From the NCBI RefSeq assembly GCF_022790535.1, contig NZ_LOHG01000002.1, positions 525,696 through 589,695 of the forward strand: 64,000 bases of DNA. The letters are read 5' to 3'. Made by a program: the position numbers and the translations under genes. How positions within the stretch are numbered: position 1 is the stretch's first letter; each line of letters begins with the position of its first letter. The stretch is from Pseudomonas maioricensis. Its GTDB lineage: Bacteria; Pseudomonadota; Gammaproteobacteria; Pseudomonadales; Pseudomonadaceae. Below, piece by piece: positions 56,126 to 64,000 of the stretch. Under the pieces are notes generated by a model. It was not told where the DNA came from. It worked only from the letters and a program-made list of their open reading frames with translations, and did no database searches.

Positions 56126-57892
56126 TTGAGCTTGGAAAATCTGACCCTGCACTACTTCGACGCCGAGATGCGTTATCTACGCGAGGCTGGCAAGGAGTTC
56201 GCAGAAGCTTATCCGGACCGGGCTGCACACCTGAATCTGGATAAGCCGGGTGCGCATGATCCTTACGTGGAGCGATTGTTCGAAGGCTTTGCCTTTTTGA
56301 TGGGGCGGCTGCGCGAGAAGCTGGATGATGACCTTCCCGAACTGACCGAGGGTTTAGTCAGCCTGCTATGGCCGCATTATTTGCGAACGATCCCATCGCT
56401 ATCAGTTGTTGAACTGATACCAGACCTTACGTTGCTCAAACGTAGCGAGCGTCTAGTCAGCGGCTTTGAGGTGTTGTCGCAACCCATCGGGCCGCAGCGG
56501 ACCCGCTGTCGCTACACCACCACTCAGGATTTGATGTTGCAACCGCTGGCCATTGAGTCGTTCACACATGACTACGAGCCTGACGGCCGTTCTGTGCTGC
56601 GCCTGCGCTTTGCCTGCGATGCATCAACCAACTGGAGCGAAGTCGATCTGAGTCGCCTTCCTTTGTACCTGAATGCCGCCGCTCCGCTGGCCAGTGCGCT
56701 GCATCAGGCGCTGACCCTGAATACTCAGCAGCTATATGTACGGTTGCCAGAGCAGGACCGTATTCCATTGGAGGGTCGCTTCGCGTCGAAGGGCTTTGCC
56801 GATGAGGATCGCCTCTGGCCCAAAGGCGACAGCGCATTCAGCGGATATCAGTTGTTACTGGAGTACTTCACCTTCCGCGAGAAATTCATGTTCGTGACCC
56901 TCTGTGGTTTGGAGCAGCTTGTTCTGCCTCCTGGCAAAACCTGGTTCGAGCTTGAAATAGTTCTAAGTGAAGCTTGGCCTCCGGGGTTCAACTTGAGCGC
57001 CGAACACATCCGTATGCACGCCGTTCCAGTGATCAATTTGTTTTCGCTTGAGGCTGATCCGCTGACAGTTGAGCCATTGAAAACCGACTACCTTTTGCGG
57101 CCGATGCGCTTGCAGGACGGCCACACTGAAATTTACTCGGTGGATCAGGTCACGGCGTCGAAGAATGCCGAACGACTGGACTATGTGCCGTTTTCCAGTT
57201 TCCGCCACAAGGGCGGGATGATGCGCGATGAAGCCCCCGAGCGTTACTTCCATACACGCTTGAAGCGTGGCCCTAATGGGCTGCACGACACATGGCTGAT
57301 TCTGGGAGGCGAAGGCTTCGACAGCGATTCGATGACCGCTAGTCAAAGCCTGTCGTTGCGGCTGACAGGTACTCACGGCCAGCTACCGCGCAAGGCGTTG
57401 CAAAGCACGTTGCTCGACACCGTCGTGGAGTCCACCCATGTCGGCCTGCGTGTGCGCAATCTCTGTGCCCCGACCTTGCCTTGCTACCCGCCGAACCGGG
57501 ATCGTTTTCATTGGCGCGTGCTCAGCCACTTGGGTTCGAACTTCCTGCCGATGCTCGATAACGCCGAGGTGCTGAGAGGCACCTTGGCGCTCTACGACTG
57601 GACGGGCAGTGAGCTGAACCGCAGGCGTCTGGCTGCGATTGTCGAGGTCACCCACCACCTGATTCAACGCTTCGAAAAAGGCTTTCTGCTACGCGGCGTC
57701 GATATTGAAATCACGCTGGACGCCAACGGGTTTTCTGGCGAGGGCGATATCAGCCTGTTCGGTGAAATGCTCAATCGCTTCTTTGCCCTCTATGCCGACA
57801 TCCACCTTTACAACCAGCTCACGCTGATCCTGCAACCTACCGGAAAGTGCCTGCGATGGAACGAGAACCACAGTCAGCGTATTCCCGGCTGA
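56126..57892 (+). CDS. tssF: T6SS baseplate protein TssF
   Basis: Baseplate wedge component. 588 residues from TTG 56126; the start MSLENLTLHYFDAEMRYLRE is the invariant TssF beginning, so the rare start codon is likely real, helped by AGGA. ERLFEGFAFLMGRLREKLDD and GLVSLLWPHYLRTIPSLSVV follow, and GYVLLEYFTF-type YQLLLEYFTFREKFMFV lies near 250. It overlaps tssG by 37 bases in another frame. Confidence 0.93.
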   Translation: MSLENLTLHYFDAEMRYLREAGKEFAEAYPDRAAHLNLDKPGAHDPYVERLFEGFAFLMGRLREKLDDDLPELTEGLVSLLWPHYLRTIPSLSVVELIPDLTLLKRSERLVSGFEVLSQPIGPQRTRCRYTTTQDLMLQPLAIESFTHDYEPDGRSVLRLRFACDASTNWSEVDLSRLPLYLNAAAPLASALHQALTLNTQQLYVRLPEQDRIPLEGRFASKGFADEDRLWPKGDSAFSGYQLLLEYFTFREKFMFVTLCGLEQLVLPPGKTWFELEIVLSEAWPPGFNLSAEHIRMHAVPVINLFSLEADPLTVEPLKTDYLLRPMRLQDGHTEIYSVDQVTASKNAERLDYVPFSSFRHKGGMMRDEAPERYFHTRLKRGPNGLHDTWLILGGEGFDSDSMTASQSLSLRLTGTHGQLPRKALQSTLLDTVVESTHVGLRVRNLCAPTLPCYPPNRDRFHWRVLSHLGSNFLPMLDNAEVLRGTLALYDWTGSELNRRRLAAIVEVTHHLIQRFEKGFLLRGVDIEITLDANGFSGEGDISLFGEMLNRFFALYADIHLYNQLTLILQPTGKCLRWNENHSQRIPG

Positions 57893-58953
57893 AAGCCGCT
57901 GGGTTGCTGGAGTTACTAAAGGGCCGGGTGGCTGAGTCCAACCTGTACCGTTTCTGTCAGTTGCTGGAACAGGCTTTACCGGGTCATCCACCTCTGGGGA
58001 GTACCACGAATCCTGCGGATGATCCGGTGCGCTTTCGGCCGGACCCCGGTATGGGCTTCCCTGCCAGCGAACTGAAAGCGATTGAAACCGACGAAGCTCA
58101 CCCGCAGCGCCCGGCTACCGTGCGCACCCGTTTACTCGGTTTGTATGGGGTCGATTCGCCGATGCCAACAGCCTATCTGGATGACATCGCGCAACGGCGG
58201 GAAGGCCATGAGGCGCTAGAGTCCTTCCTCGACATTTTTAACCATCGGATTTTTACCCAGTTCTATCGGGTATGGCGCAAGTACTCGTACCCGGCAACAT
58301 TCGAAGCTCGCGGCACTGATGCAACTTCACAGTGTTTGTTGGGGCTGATCGGGTTGGGTATTCCCGGTACTGCCAAGCAAATCGCGACACCCGTGTCGCG
58401 TTTTCTGGCATTACTCAGCGTGATGCGTCTGCCCACTCGCAATGCCGAAGGCATCATCGCGCTGGTCAAGTTGCTTGCACCCAATACCCAGGCAAAAGTG
58501 ACTCCGCACTGGCCACAGAAGGTTCTTCTGGATCAGCCCGCCAGCCTCGCTTTTGACCGCGGGGTGAGTCTGGCTCAAGGCACGCCCTTGGGCCGCGTCG
58601 GCCACGATGCCAATAGCCAATTACATCTGGCGCTTTTCACCGAAGACACTAAAGAAGCCAGTGGCTGGTTACCCGGTGGCCAGTTGCATAACGACTTGTT
58701 GGTGCTGCTGCGTGTGTACCTCGGTTGGCGCTGTACCGCGAAGCTGCAGTTATCTCTGCCAGTGCGCAGTTTGCCGCAGCCCGTGCTGGGGTGCGCGCCT
58801 GTGCTGCTTGGAATGACCGGTGTACTCGGCCCGAGCAGTAACGCATCAACGGTCGCGGACCACGACACCATCACTATCAATCTGGGCCGGTATCAAGGCC
58901 TTTCGCATAACCCCAAGATAAGGGAGGTACAGCATGTCGCGTACCCTTTGTAA
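57856..58953 (+). CDS. tssG: T6SS baseplate protein TssG
   Basis: Partner of TssF in the wedge. 365 residues from ATG 57856; GTG 57847 in frame is possible. Family blocks: NLYRFCQLLEQALPGHPPLG, MGFPASELKAIE, LGLYGVDSPMPTAYLDDI, and FLDIFNHRIFTQFYRVWRKY. It overlaps both tssF (upstream) and tssJ (by 20 bases), as is usual in these operons. Confidence 0.93.
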   Translation: MEREPQSAYSRLKAAGLLELLKGRVAESNLYRFCQLLEQALPGHPPLGSTTNPADDPVRFRPDPGMGFPASELKAIETDEAHPQRPATVRTRLLGLYGVDSPMPTAYLDDIAQRREGHEALESFLDIFNHRIFTQFYRVWRKYSYPATFEARGTDATSQCLLGLIGLGIPGTAKQIATPVSRFLALLSVMRLPTRNAEGIIALVKLLAPNTQAKVTPHWPQKVLLDQPASLAFDRGVSLAQGTPLGRVGHDANSQLHLALFTEDTKEASGWLPGGQLHNDLLVLLRVYLGWRCTAKLQLSLPVRSLPQPVLGCAPVLLGMTGVLGPSSNASTVADHDTITINLGRYQGLSHNPKIREVQHVAYPL

Positions 58954-59470
58954 TTCATTGATGTTGATTACGTTCGGCGCATTACTCGGCGGCTGCGGGC
59001 TGACTCAGAGCGTCAGCGATACCACCTCATCTACTGCAAGTGCCATTTTCTACAAGCAGGTCAAAACCCTGCATCTGGACTTCAGTGCCCGAGCTTCGCT
59101 CAACACTGAGGATGCGCAGATGAACGCTTTGTCGGTTCCAACAATGGTCCGCATCTATCAGTTGCGTAGTGAAAAGGCGGTGGAGCGGGCGGATTACGAC
59201 AAGTTGATCAGTGACGACCAAAGTGCGTTGATCGGTGATCTGCTGGACAAGCAGTCGGTGGTCGTGAACCCGGAGCAGGGGGCGAAACTGAGCGTGCCAC
59301 TCGACCCGAACACCAGGTTTGTCGCAATAGTGGGGCTGTTCCGCAACCCCAATACCCAGATGAACACATGGCGCCTCACGTTGGCTCGCGATGATCTGGA
59401 TCCGGACGTGGCGCGGGTAATCGAGCTGGGAGACAACCAGCTCATGCTACGACCGCAGGTGCAGGAATGA
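58934..59470 (+). CDS. tssJ: T6SS outer-membrane lipoprotein TssJ
   Basis: Anchors TssM at the outer membrane. 178 residues with lipobox LLGGC (Cys 21). The transthyretin-like fold follows from about residue 45, with LHLDFSARASLNTEDAQMNA, PTMVRIYQLRS and RFVAIVGLFRNPNTQMNTWR. GGGAGG precedes the ATG. It overlaps tssG by 20 bases and tssE by ATGA. Confidence 0.94.
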   Translation: MSRTLCNSLMLITFGALLGGCGLTQSVSDTTSSTASAIFYKQVKTLHLDFSARASLNTEDAQMNALSVPTMVRIYQLRSEKAVERADYDKLISDDQSALIGDLLDKQSVVVNPEQGAKLSVPLDPNTRFVAIVGLFRNPNTQMNTWRLTLARDDLDPDVARVIELGDNQLMLRPQVQE

Positions 59471-59913
59471 GCATGACCGAGATGAATCCTTCGCTCTACG
59501 AAATGCTTCTGCAGAATTTCAATGGCGAACTGGACTTGTATCGCGTCAGTGAGGAGGACCAACACACGTTGTCGGTGCTGGATAACGTACAGCGCATTCT
59601 TAATAGCCGAGCCGGGACACTGAGTCATTTACCGCATTACGGTTTGCCAGACATGGGCCAGATACTTCAGGGCTTACCCGGCACGGCTCATGACCTGATG
59701 ACAACTATCACGTCCACGTTGCTCAGATACGAGCCAAGGCTGGCCGCAGTGAGCATTGTCATGCTCGATCAGGTGCTTCCAGGCCATTTGGAGTATTCCC
59801 TCGACGCCCAATTGAAAGAGGGCAAGTGGCTGACGTTTGGTACGACGCTGTCGCCTGAAGGAAAAGTACTGGTGCGGCATTTGAAGCGGCAGGAATATCT
59901 GCCCAAGCCATGA
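59467..59913 (+). CDS. tssE: T6SS baseplate protein TssE (gp25-like)
   Basis: gp25-like wedge protein, 148 residues. SVLDNVQRILNSRAGTLSHL then PHYGLPDM and the LLRYEPRL motif with the conserved EPR are the family core. The start overlaps the tssJ stop by ATGA; a second ATG at 59473 is possible. In most Sci-1 clusters this is near the end of the operon. Confidence 0.93.
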   Translation: MSMTEMNPSLYEMLLQNFNGELDLYRVSEEDQHTLSVLDNVQRILNSRAGTLSHLPHYGLPDMGQILQGLPGTAHDLMTTITSTLLRYEPRLAAVSIVMLDQVLPGHLEYSLDAQLKEGKWLTFGTTLSPEGKVLVRHLKRQEYLPKP

Positions 59914-59939
59914 AGCTGTGACGTAAAGAAGGCTGAGTA

Positions 59940-61088
59940 ATGGCGTTGTTTGAAATGCAAATTCGGGTGGGAGGCGATCCCCGGGAATTTGGTGAGTTTG
60001 TAGCGCTGCGCGCAGAGCTTTCCAAACTCCTGCACCCCGCATGTCCAGATATCGATTGGGCGAAAGTTGAGCAGTTGTGCCTGGTGTTATTGGAAGTAAA
60101 TGGAGCCGAACTACAAACCGTCGCTGCTTTTATCCTGGCGCGTAGTCAGCGCTGCGGGTTGGATGGTATGGCAGAAGGGATGGAGTTGATGGCGGCGCTG
60201 GTTGATGAATGGGCGAGTATATGGCCGACGGCAGCGCCAGCGCGCACCGATATCCTGACGTGGTTGTTCGTGCGGCTCCAACACGTGGTTCGACGCCTCG
60301 AGTTGGATGTCGGTAGTGTGCAAGTGCTCAGTTTTCTCGAGTGCAGGCTGGCAGGTTTCGATGGTTTTTTGCAGCGTCAGGACCAAGTCTCTACAGCCTC
60401 GTTGTCAGAGCTTCGCCAACAAATTTCTAACCGCATGCTCCGATTGGAGCAAGAGTTTGAAGTAAGCCAACCCGCGCTGAAAACACCTAGAGCGCCCGAA
60501 TCCGCATTCGCGATGCCCGTAATCATCCTGACCACACCACGTGTTCCCGAAGCATCGATTCCAAGTCTTAAAGTCGGAAAACGTCATACCCGGTTATGGC
60601 TGTTTACATTGGCGGCTTTGATAGCTCTTGGCATAGGGTGGGGCTGGAAGGTTTGGGTGGTCGATCCAGGTACTGATTTGAATCCACGCGTTGTAAAGCT
60701 CCTCCACGAGGAGGGCGTTATTCCAGATGCTGTTCGCTTGGACAGCCTTTCACTGTTCGACGCCGGTAGCTCTGTGCTTAAGCCGGGGTCGACCAAAATC
60801 CTGATCCACGCGCTGGTAAGTATCAAGGCTCGGCCTGGCTGGTTGATTGTCATCGCGGGGCACACCGACTCCACGGGAGATACAGCGCAGAACCTCCAGA
60901 TATCCCACGCTCGTGCATCAGCTGTGCGTGACTGGATGCAACTGATGGGTGACATACCCACCCACTGCTTTGCGGTTCAGGGGTTAGCTGCCAGCGAGCC
61001 GCTAGCTACTAACGAAACCGAGTTTGGACGGGCAGCGAACCGGCGTGTGGATATTCGATTATTACCGCAAGCCGGAGCCTGTGAATAA
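59940..61088 (+). CDS. Chimeric ImpA_N–TM–OmpA protein (second T6SS peptidoglycan anchor)
   Basis: 382 residues. The N-terminal half (about 15-145) resembles the ImpA_N domain of TssA/VasL proteins (AALVDEWASIWPTAAPARTD, then ILTWLFVRLQ). A Pro-rich linker leads to one membrane helix (about 218-240), and a C-terminal OmpA domain (about 264-378) holds VIAGHTDSTGDTAQNLQISH and AANRRVDIRL. This OmpA module is about two thirds identical by eye to that of TagL at 38100-38460, pointing to duplication within the cluster. So a TssA-like domain is tethered to the wall. Spacing to tssE is 26 bases. I know no named protein with this exact layout. Confidence 0.82.
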   Translation: MALFEMQIRVGGDPREFGEFVALRAELSKLLHPACPDIDWAKVEQLCLVLLEVNGAELQTVAAFILARSQRCGLDGMAEGMELMAALVDEWASIWPTAAPARTDILTWLFVRLQHVVRRLELDVGSVQVLSFLECRLAGFDGFLQRQDQVSTASLSELRQQISNRMLRLEQEFEVSQPALKTPRAPESAFAMPVIILTTPRVPEASIPSLKVGKRHTRLWLFTLAALIALGIGWGWKVWVVDPGTDLNPRVVKLLHEEGVIPDAVRLDSLSLFDAGSSVLKPGSTKILIHALVSIKARPGWLIVIAGHTDSTGDTAQNLQISHARASAVRDWMQLMGDIPTHCFAVQGLAASEPLATNETEFGRAANRRVDIRLLPQAGACE

Positions 61089-61232
61089 CCCTCAAGTCAG
61101 CGTCTGAAATTTCCCTGTCAACTAATCTTGAATCTCACATAACCTACGGATTTTTCTGACATTTTTATCCATTTGTTTCCCTTAAAGTGCGCCGCTGTTT
61201 ACAACTTCTAAACATTTAACGGGAAACGCGTA

Positions 61233-61676
61233 ATGAAAAAGCTATGGATGTCTGCTGCTGTTGCAACGTTGATTGCGACCACCAGTGGCTGCGTGAGCTA
61301 CAACATGAGTCAGCCGAGCGCGCCGCTGGAAGGCGTTGTCAAAAGCGATCTGAAGGCAGACATTAAAGTCGGCGAAGCAATCAGTGGCGAATCCTCAACC
61401 AACATCCTGTTCAACATCCTGAGCTTCGGTGGCGATACGCAATTCGCGGATGGCGTGGTTTACGGTGGTGGGAATGGTGGTGCCCTGGCTGGCTTGCCGA
61501 TCCCGGATCCTGTTTCCAAGGTCAAGGCAGCGGCAGCGTACAAGGCAGTCAAATCATCTGGCGCTGACCTGATCGTAGCTCCACGTTACGAAGTGAATGT
61601 TCAAGACTATTTCATCTTCAAAACCGTTGAAGTCAAAGTGACCGGTAACAAAGGCAGCATCACCAGCATTCGTTAA
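61233..61676 (+). CDS. TRL-like family lipoprotein
   Basis: 147 residues. Signal peptide with TTSGC (Cys 20) marks a lipoprotein. The mature part resembles the TRL (tRNA-associated locus) protein family: FGGDTQFADGVVYGGGNGG-type glycine stretch and SSGADLIVAPRYEVNVQDYF. Function unknown. The 144-base gap from the T6SS and the terminator at 61703 make it its own transcript. Confidence 0.82.
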   Translation: MKKLWMSAAVATLIATTSGCVSYNMSQPSAPLEGVVKSDLKADIKVGEAISGESSTNILFNILSFGGDTQFADGVVYGGGNGGALAGLPIPDPVSKVKAAAAYKAVKSSGADLIVAPRYEVNVQDYFIFKTVEVKVTGNKGSITSIR

Positions 61677-61702
61677 TACGTTTTCTTCTAATGCCCCCCG
61701 CG

Positions 61703-61733
61703 AAAAACGCCGCCTCACAAGGGCGGCGTTTTT
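61703..61733. terminator. Bidirectional terminator
   Basis: AAAAACGCCGCC (61703-61714) with GGCGGCGTTTTT (61722-61733). T runs on both strands serve the TRL-like gene and the convergent GST gene. Confidence 0.92.
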
Positions 61734-61758
61734 ATGTGTCATTCGACATCATCTTGAT

Positions 61759-62460
61759 CTAAACACCTGCTGCTGTCGGCTCCGACATAGTCACCCGATT
61801 CTGCACGCTCGGACGCTCCTGCACCTTTGCATGCCATGCCCGTAGCGCTTTGTGTTCCGCCGGGATTTCCAGCTCCACCAGCCCGGCAAAGATCAGCCCG
61901 CCGATGACGGTAATGTCGGCCATCGAGAAGCTTTCACCGGCTACGAAAGGTTGTTTTTGCAGTACCGAATCAAAGTACTGCATGCCGCGCAGGGCTTTGT
62001 CCCGTTGGCGAAAACCCCACTCTGCGTTCTGGTAGAGCTCCACGTCGGGGCCGAGGCCCGGTGTGGCGTGGTGGAAGTAAACGCTGATGGCGTCGAGCAG
62101 TTCCAGTTCGGCGCGTTTGCTCATCATGTGGATCACGCCTTTTTCCTTTGGCGTACTGCCGGTAAGGGCAGGGCTGCCGTCCAGGTTATCCAGGTACTCG
62201 GTGATGGCGGTGCATTCGGCGAGGAGTGTGCCGTCGCTTAGCTCCAGCACGGGCAGGGTGCCGGAGTAGTTCTTGGCGAGGAAGTCGGGCTTTTTGTGTT
62301 CGCCTTTCCAGAGGTCGACGGATTCAAACTGAACGCGCGATTGCAGGCCCTTTTCCGCAAGGGCGATGCGTACGCGTGCTGGATACGGGCCGGTGTGCCA
62401 GTCGTAGATCTTCATCATGGGCAGGGTGCTTGAGTCGAATGTTGAGGCGTTAGCGGTCAT
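61759..62460 (-). CDS. Glutathione S-transferase family protein
   Basis: 233 residues. An N-terminal thioredoxin fold (about 16-95) reads MMKIYDWHTGPYPARVRIAL, then SGTLPVLELSDGTLLAECTA with the cis-Pro and Glu-Cys/Ser glutathione contacts. A helical C-terminal domain (about 105-220) follows. ATG 62460 has AGG eight bases upstream; the fold proper begins at residue 15. It diverges from the TetR gene and the palindromic operator sits just before it, so it is probably induced by electrophiles. Confidence 0.92.
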   Translation of the reverse strand: MTANASTFDSSTLPMMKIYDWHTGPYPARVRIALAEKGLQSRVQFESVDLWKGEHKKPDFLAKNYSGTLPVLELSDGTLLAECTAITEYLDNLDGSPALTGSTPKEKGVIHMMSKRAELELLDAISVYFHHATPGLGPDVELYQNAEWGFRQRDKALRGMQYFDSVLQKQPFVAGESFSMADITVIGGLIFAGLVELEIPAEHKALRAWHAKVQERPSVQNRVTMSEPTAAGV

Positions 62461-62472
62461 AGGAAATACCTG

Positions 62473-62496
62473 TCTACCTATCAGTTGGTAGGTAGA
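62473..62496. promoter_or_regulatory. Palindromic TetR-type operator
   Basis: Perfect half-sites TCTACCTA (62473-62480) and TAGGTAGA (62489-62496) around TCAGTTGG. It begins 12 bases upstream of the GST ATG and 77 bases before the TetR start. Confidence 0.78.
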
Positions 62497-62497
62497 A

Positions 62498-62524
62498 TTT
62501 ATAGGCTAATATTTTCTCGGTCAA
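62498..62524 (-). promoter_or_regulatory. Probable GST promoter
   Basis: On the minus strand TTGACC (62519-62524) and TATAAA (62498-62503), 15 bases apart. The operator lies directly after the -10 and would block initiation. The spacer is shorter than ideal. Confidence 0.5.
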
Positions 62525-62573
62525 GGCCGTTAGTCGCTAAGATGCCCAGCCAACGAAACAGTGAGGCAGTGAC

Positions 62574-63137
62574 GTGAGCTCAAACCATCGGGAAGCTATC
62601 CTGGCCGCTGCCAGGCAGGCCGCGCAGGCGCATGGTTACAGCGGCTTGAATTTCCGCGATCTGGCGCAGGTCGTTGGTATCAAGAGTGCGAGCATTTACT
62701 ACCACTTCCCGAGCAAGGCTGATCTGGGCGCAGCGGTTGCCAGGCGTTACTGGGAAGACACTGCCGCCACTCTGGAGGCCATGCTGGCCGAAGCTTCGGA
62801 TGCAGCCGACGCGCTGCGTCACTATCCCGATATCTTCCGTCAGTCCCTCGCGAACGATAACCGATTGTGCCTGTGCAGTTTCATGGCCGCTGAATACGAC
62901 GATTTGCCGGAAGGGGTTAAGGCCGAGGTTCAGGCGTATGGCGATGTGAACGTTGCGTGGCTGAGCAAGGCGTTGGCGGCGGCAGGTTTGGTCAGTGCCG
63001 ATCAAGTCGAAGGGCGGGCACGGGCCATTTACGCTGCTGTCTCGGGTGCGCAGCTGTTGGCGCGGAGTCGTGCGGATATCTCGCTGTTTGATTCACTTAT
63101 TGAAAGCTATCGGTCTGCCGGCTTGCTGCCTGCGTGA
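62574..63137 (+). CDS. TetR/AcrR-family repressor
   Basis: 187 residues from GTG 62574. The helix-turn-helix is YSGLNFRDLAQVVGIKSASI then YYHFPSKADL (about residues 22-52). The C-terminal ligand domain has a Cys pair in RLCLCSFMAAEYDDLP that could sense electrophiles. Divergence from GST and the shared palindrome make it the likely repressor of GST and itself. NemR/AcuR-like regulators show this arrangement. Confidence 0.9.
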   Translation: MSSNHREAILAAARQAAQAHGYSGLNFRDLAQVVGIKSASIYYHFPSKADLGAAVARRYWEDTAATLEAMLAEASDAADALRHYPDIFRQSLANDNRLCLCSFMAAEYDDLPEGVKAEVQAYGDVNVAWLSKALAAAGLVSADQVEGRARAIYAAVSGAQLLARSRADISLFDSLIESYRSAGLLPA

Positions 63138-63202
63138 TTGACTTCGTATCGCAATACTTTTTGCTGCATTTGGATCAGGTCAAACTCTTAAAGGAATAAG
63201 TC

Positions 63203-63967
63203 ATGCCCGTTGCTGCTTCGGTTTCGCGTCTTTTCGTTGCCTTCATTGCCCTCATTGCTACGGTGCTCAGCACTGCCAGTTTCGCCGACGATTCCAAGCC
63301 CTATAACAAAGACAGAGGGCCTTACCTTGAGCGTTGTGAAATTCTGCAAAACTATTTGGCTGGTTACCGTGCGAGCGGACGTACAGATGACCCTGACGAT
63401 GTGATCAGCATCTTTCTCAACTTCAGCAAAGGTTTGGACAGGTTTCAGGCTATCTCAGGTTCGCTGGACCTCGCCGCAGAGGACGCCACTCGATGCAACG
63501 CCCTTTTCGCCAAGATAACGAGCATGGTGACTCGTGCGCAGGCCGCTTCGCAGGCCGCCCACGCCGAACGAGACAAGAAGAGTAAAGAGGCCGCTTTGGT
63601 CATTCACCACAACTCCCCGGAGTACAAGCGTGCTCGCTCATTGGGTTACGACGATGTGGGAGACATCGGCTACCTGAGCATGTACGAGAACATGGACGGG
63701 GAAGACAAAATGAAATCGATGTTGTTTTTGGTCGACGACGAATGCGGCGCTTTTTTCGAAGCGATCCAGTATTCCCCACCCTATGTGGTCTATAGGGCTG
63801 AGTCCCGTAACTGTGGGGAGTCGCAACGGGTTGCCGTGCTGGGAACCAGTGACGTAAGCGCTGGAGACTTAATCGACAAATTCGCCACATACGAATACGT
63901 CGGCAGGAAAAAAATTGTGGCACCGAACGGATTCTCGATTTCAACACGGGTATTGAAGCAGCGTTAA
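63203..63967 (+). CDS. Exported protein of unknown function
   Basis: 254 residues, signal peptide ending SFA (residue 28) then DDSKPYNKDRG. The mature part has four Cys (ERCEIL, TRCNAL, DECGAF, RNCGES) that may form disulfides, and a charged helical stretch at about 105-140. I recognise no family. Ribosome site AAGGAA precedes ATG 63203. It follows TetR by 65 bases but may be separate. Confidence 0.75.
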   Translation: MPVAASVSRLFVAFIALIATVLSTASFADDSKPYNKDRGPYLERCEILQNYLAGYRASGRTDDPDDVISIFLNFSKGLDRFQAISGSLDLAAEDATRCNALFAKITSMVTRAQAASQAAHAERDKKSKEAALVIHHNSPEYKRARSLGYDDVGDIGYLSMYENMDGEDKMKSMLFLVDDECGAFFEAIQYSPPYVVYRAESRNCGESQRVAVLGTSDVSAGDLIDKFATYEYVGRKKIVAPNGFSISTRVLKQR

Positions 63968-64000
63968 GTTATTAGGTGGCTCGGCGCACTGTCTCATCTG

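Overview
The window is a chromosomal segment of a Pseudomonas, most likely of the fluorescens/syringae side of the genus. The gene order aspA–lysR–purE–purK, MFS–pstS–pstC–pstA–pstB–phoU–response regulator, corC–phoR–phoB, ubiA–ubiC and rubredoxin–rubredoxin reductase–HU follows, from memory, the conserved order near the end of the P. aeruginosa map. Paired REP palindromes of the TGTAGGAGC type, known from this genus, lie in eight intergenic spacers.

Layout. 1-5098: nitrogen and dicarboxylate genes: an L-asparaginase cut by the window edge, an AGCS amino-acid symporter, aspartate ammonia-lyase, and a divergent LysR regulator resembling HypT. 5312-6895: purEK behind a leader with a terminator-like hairpin. 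7094-9584: small stress and housekeeping genes (GlsB-type membrane protein, DUF3299 protein, hexose-6-phosphate mutarotase, acyl-CoA thioesterase). 10065-18486: an MHS-type transporter and the phosphate-starvation operon pstSCAB-phoU, with triple 11-bp Pho-box repeats before pstS and before pstC. 18694-26914: a response regulator, a periplasmic binding protein fused to a RidA domain, an M23 peptidase, an orphan antitoxin-like protein, a CorC/CNNM protein, phoR-phoB with its own Pho box, and a secreted COG4315-type protein. 27012-32191: ubiA-ubiC, rubredoxin and its reductase, HU, OmpW, and a Ser-rich coiled-coil exported protein.

32642-61088 is a complete type VI secretion system of the Sci-1 type (order as in enteroaggregative E. 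coli Sci-1): tssB, tssC, tssK, tssL, tagL, hcp, clpV, vgrG, cargo genes, PAAR, accessory protein, tssM, tssA, tssF, tssG, tssJ, tssE, and a final chimeric ImpA_N–TM–OmpA protein. All genes are on the plus strand and many overlap by ATGA. The cargo island (about 43.5-51.5 kb) is visibly richer in A+T. It holds a VgrG with a transthyretin-like tail, an unrecognised 749-aa putative effector, two tandem duplicated lipoproteins with a formylglycine-generating-enzyme fold but no catalytic Cys pair, a DUF3592 membrane protein and a PAAR tip. I see no ppkA/pppA/fha/tagF genes and no dedicated regulator in the cluster.

61233-63967: a TRL-like lipoprotein, a glutathione S-transferase divergent from a TetR regulator with a 24-bp palindromic operator between them, and an unrecognised secreted protein.

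The most unusual items are the effector with its duplicated pseudo-FGE lipoproteins, the binding protein–RidA fusion, and the second peptidoglycan-anchoring OmpA protein at the end of the T6SS operon. Function statements rest on recognised motifs and remembered family sequences; no database search was run.
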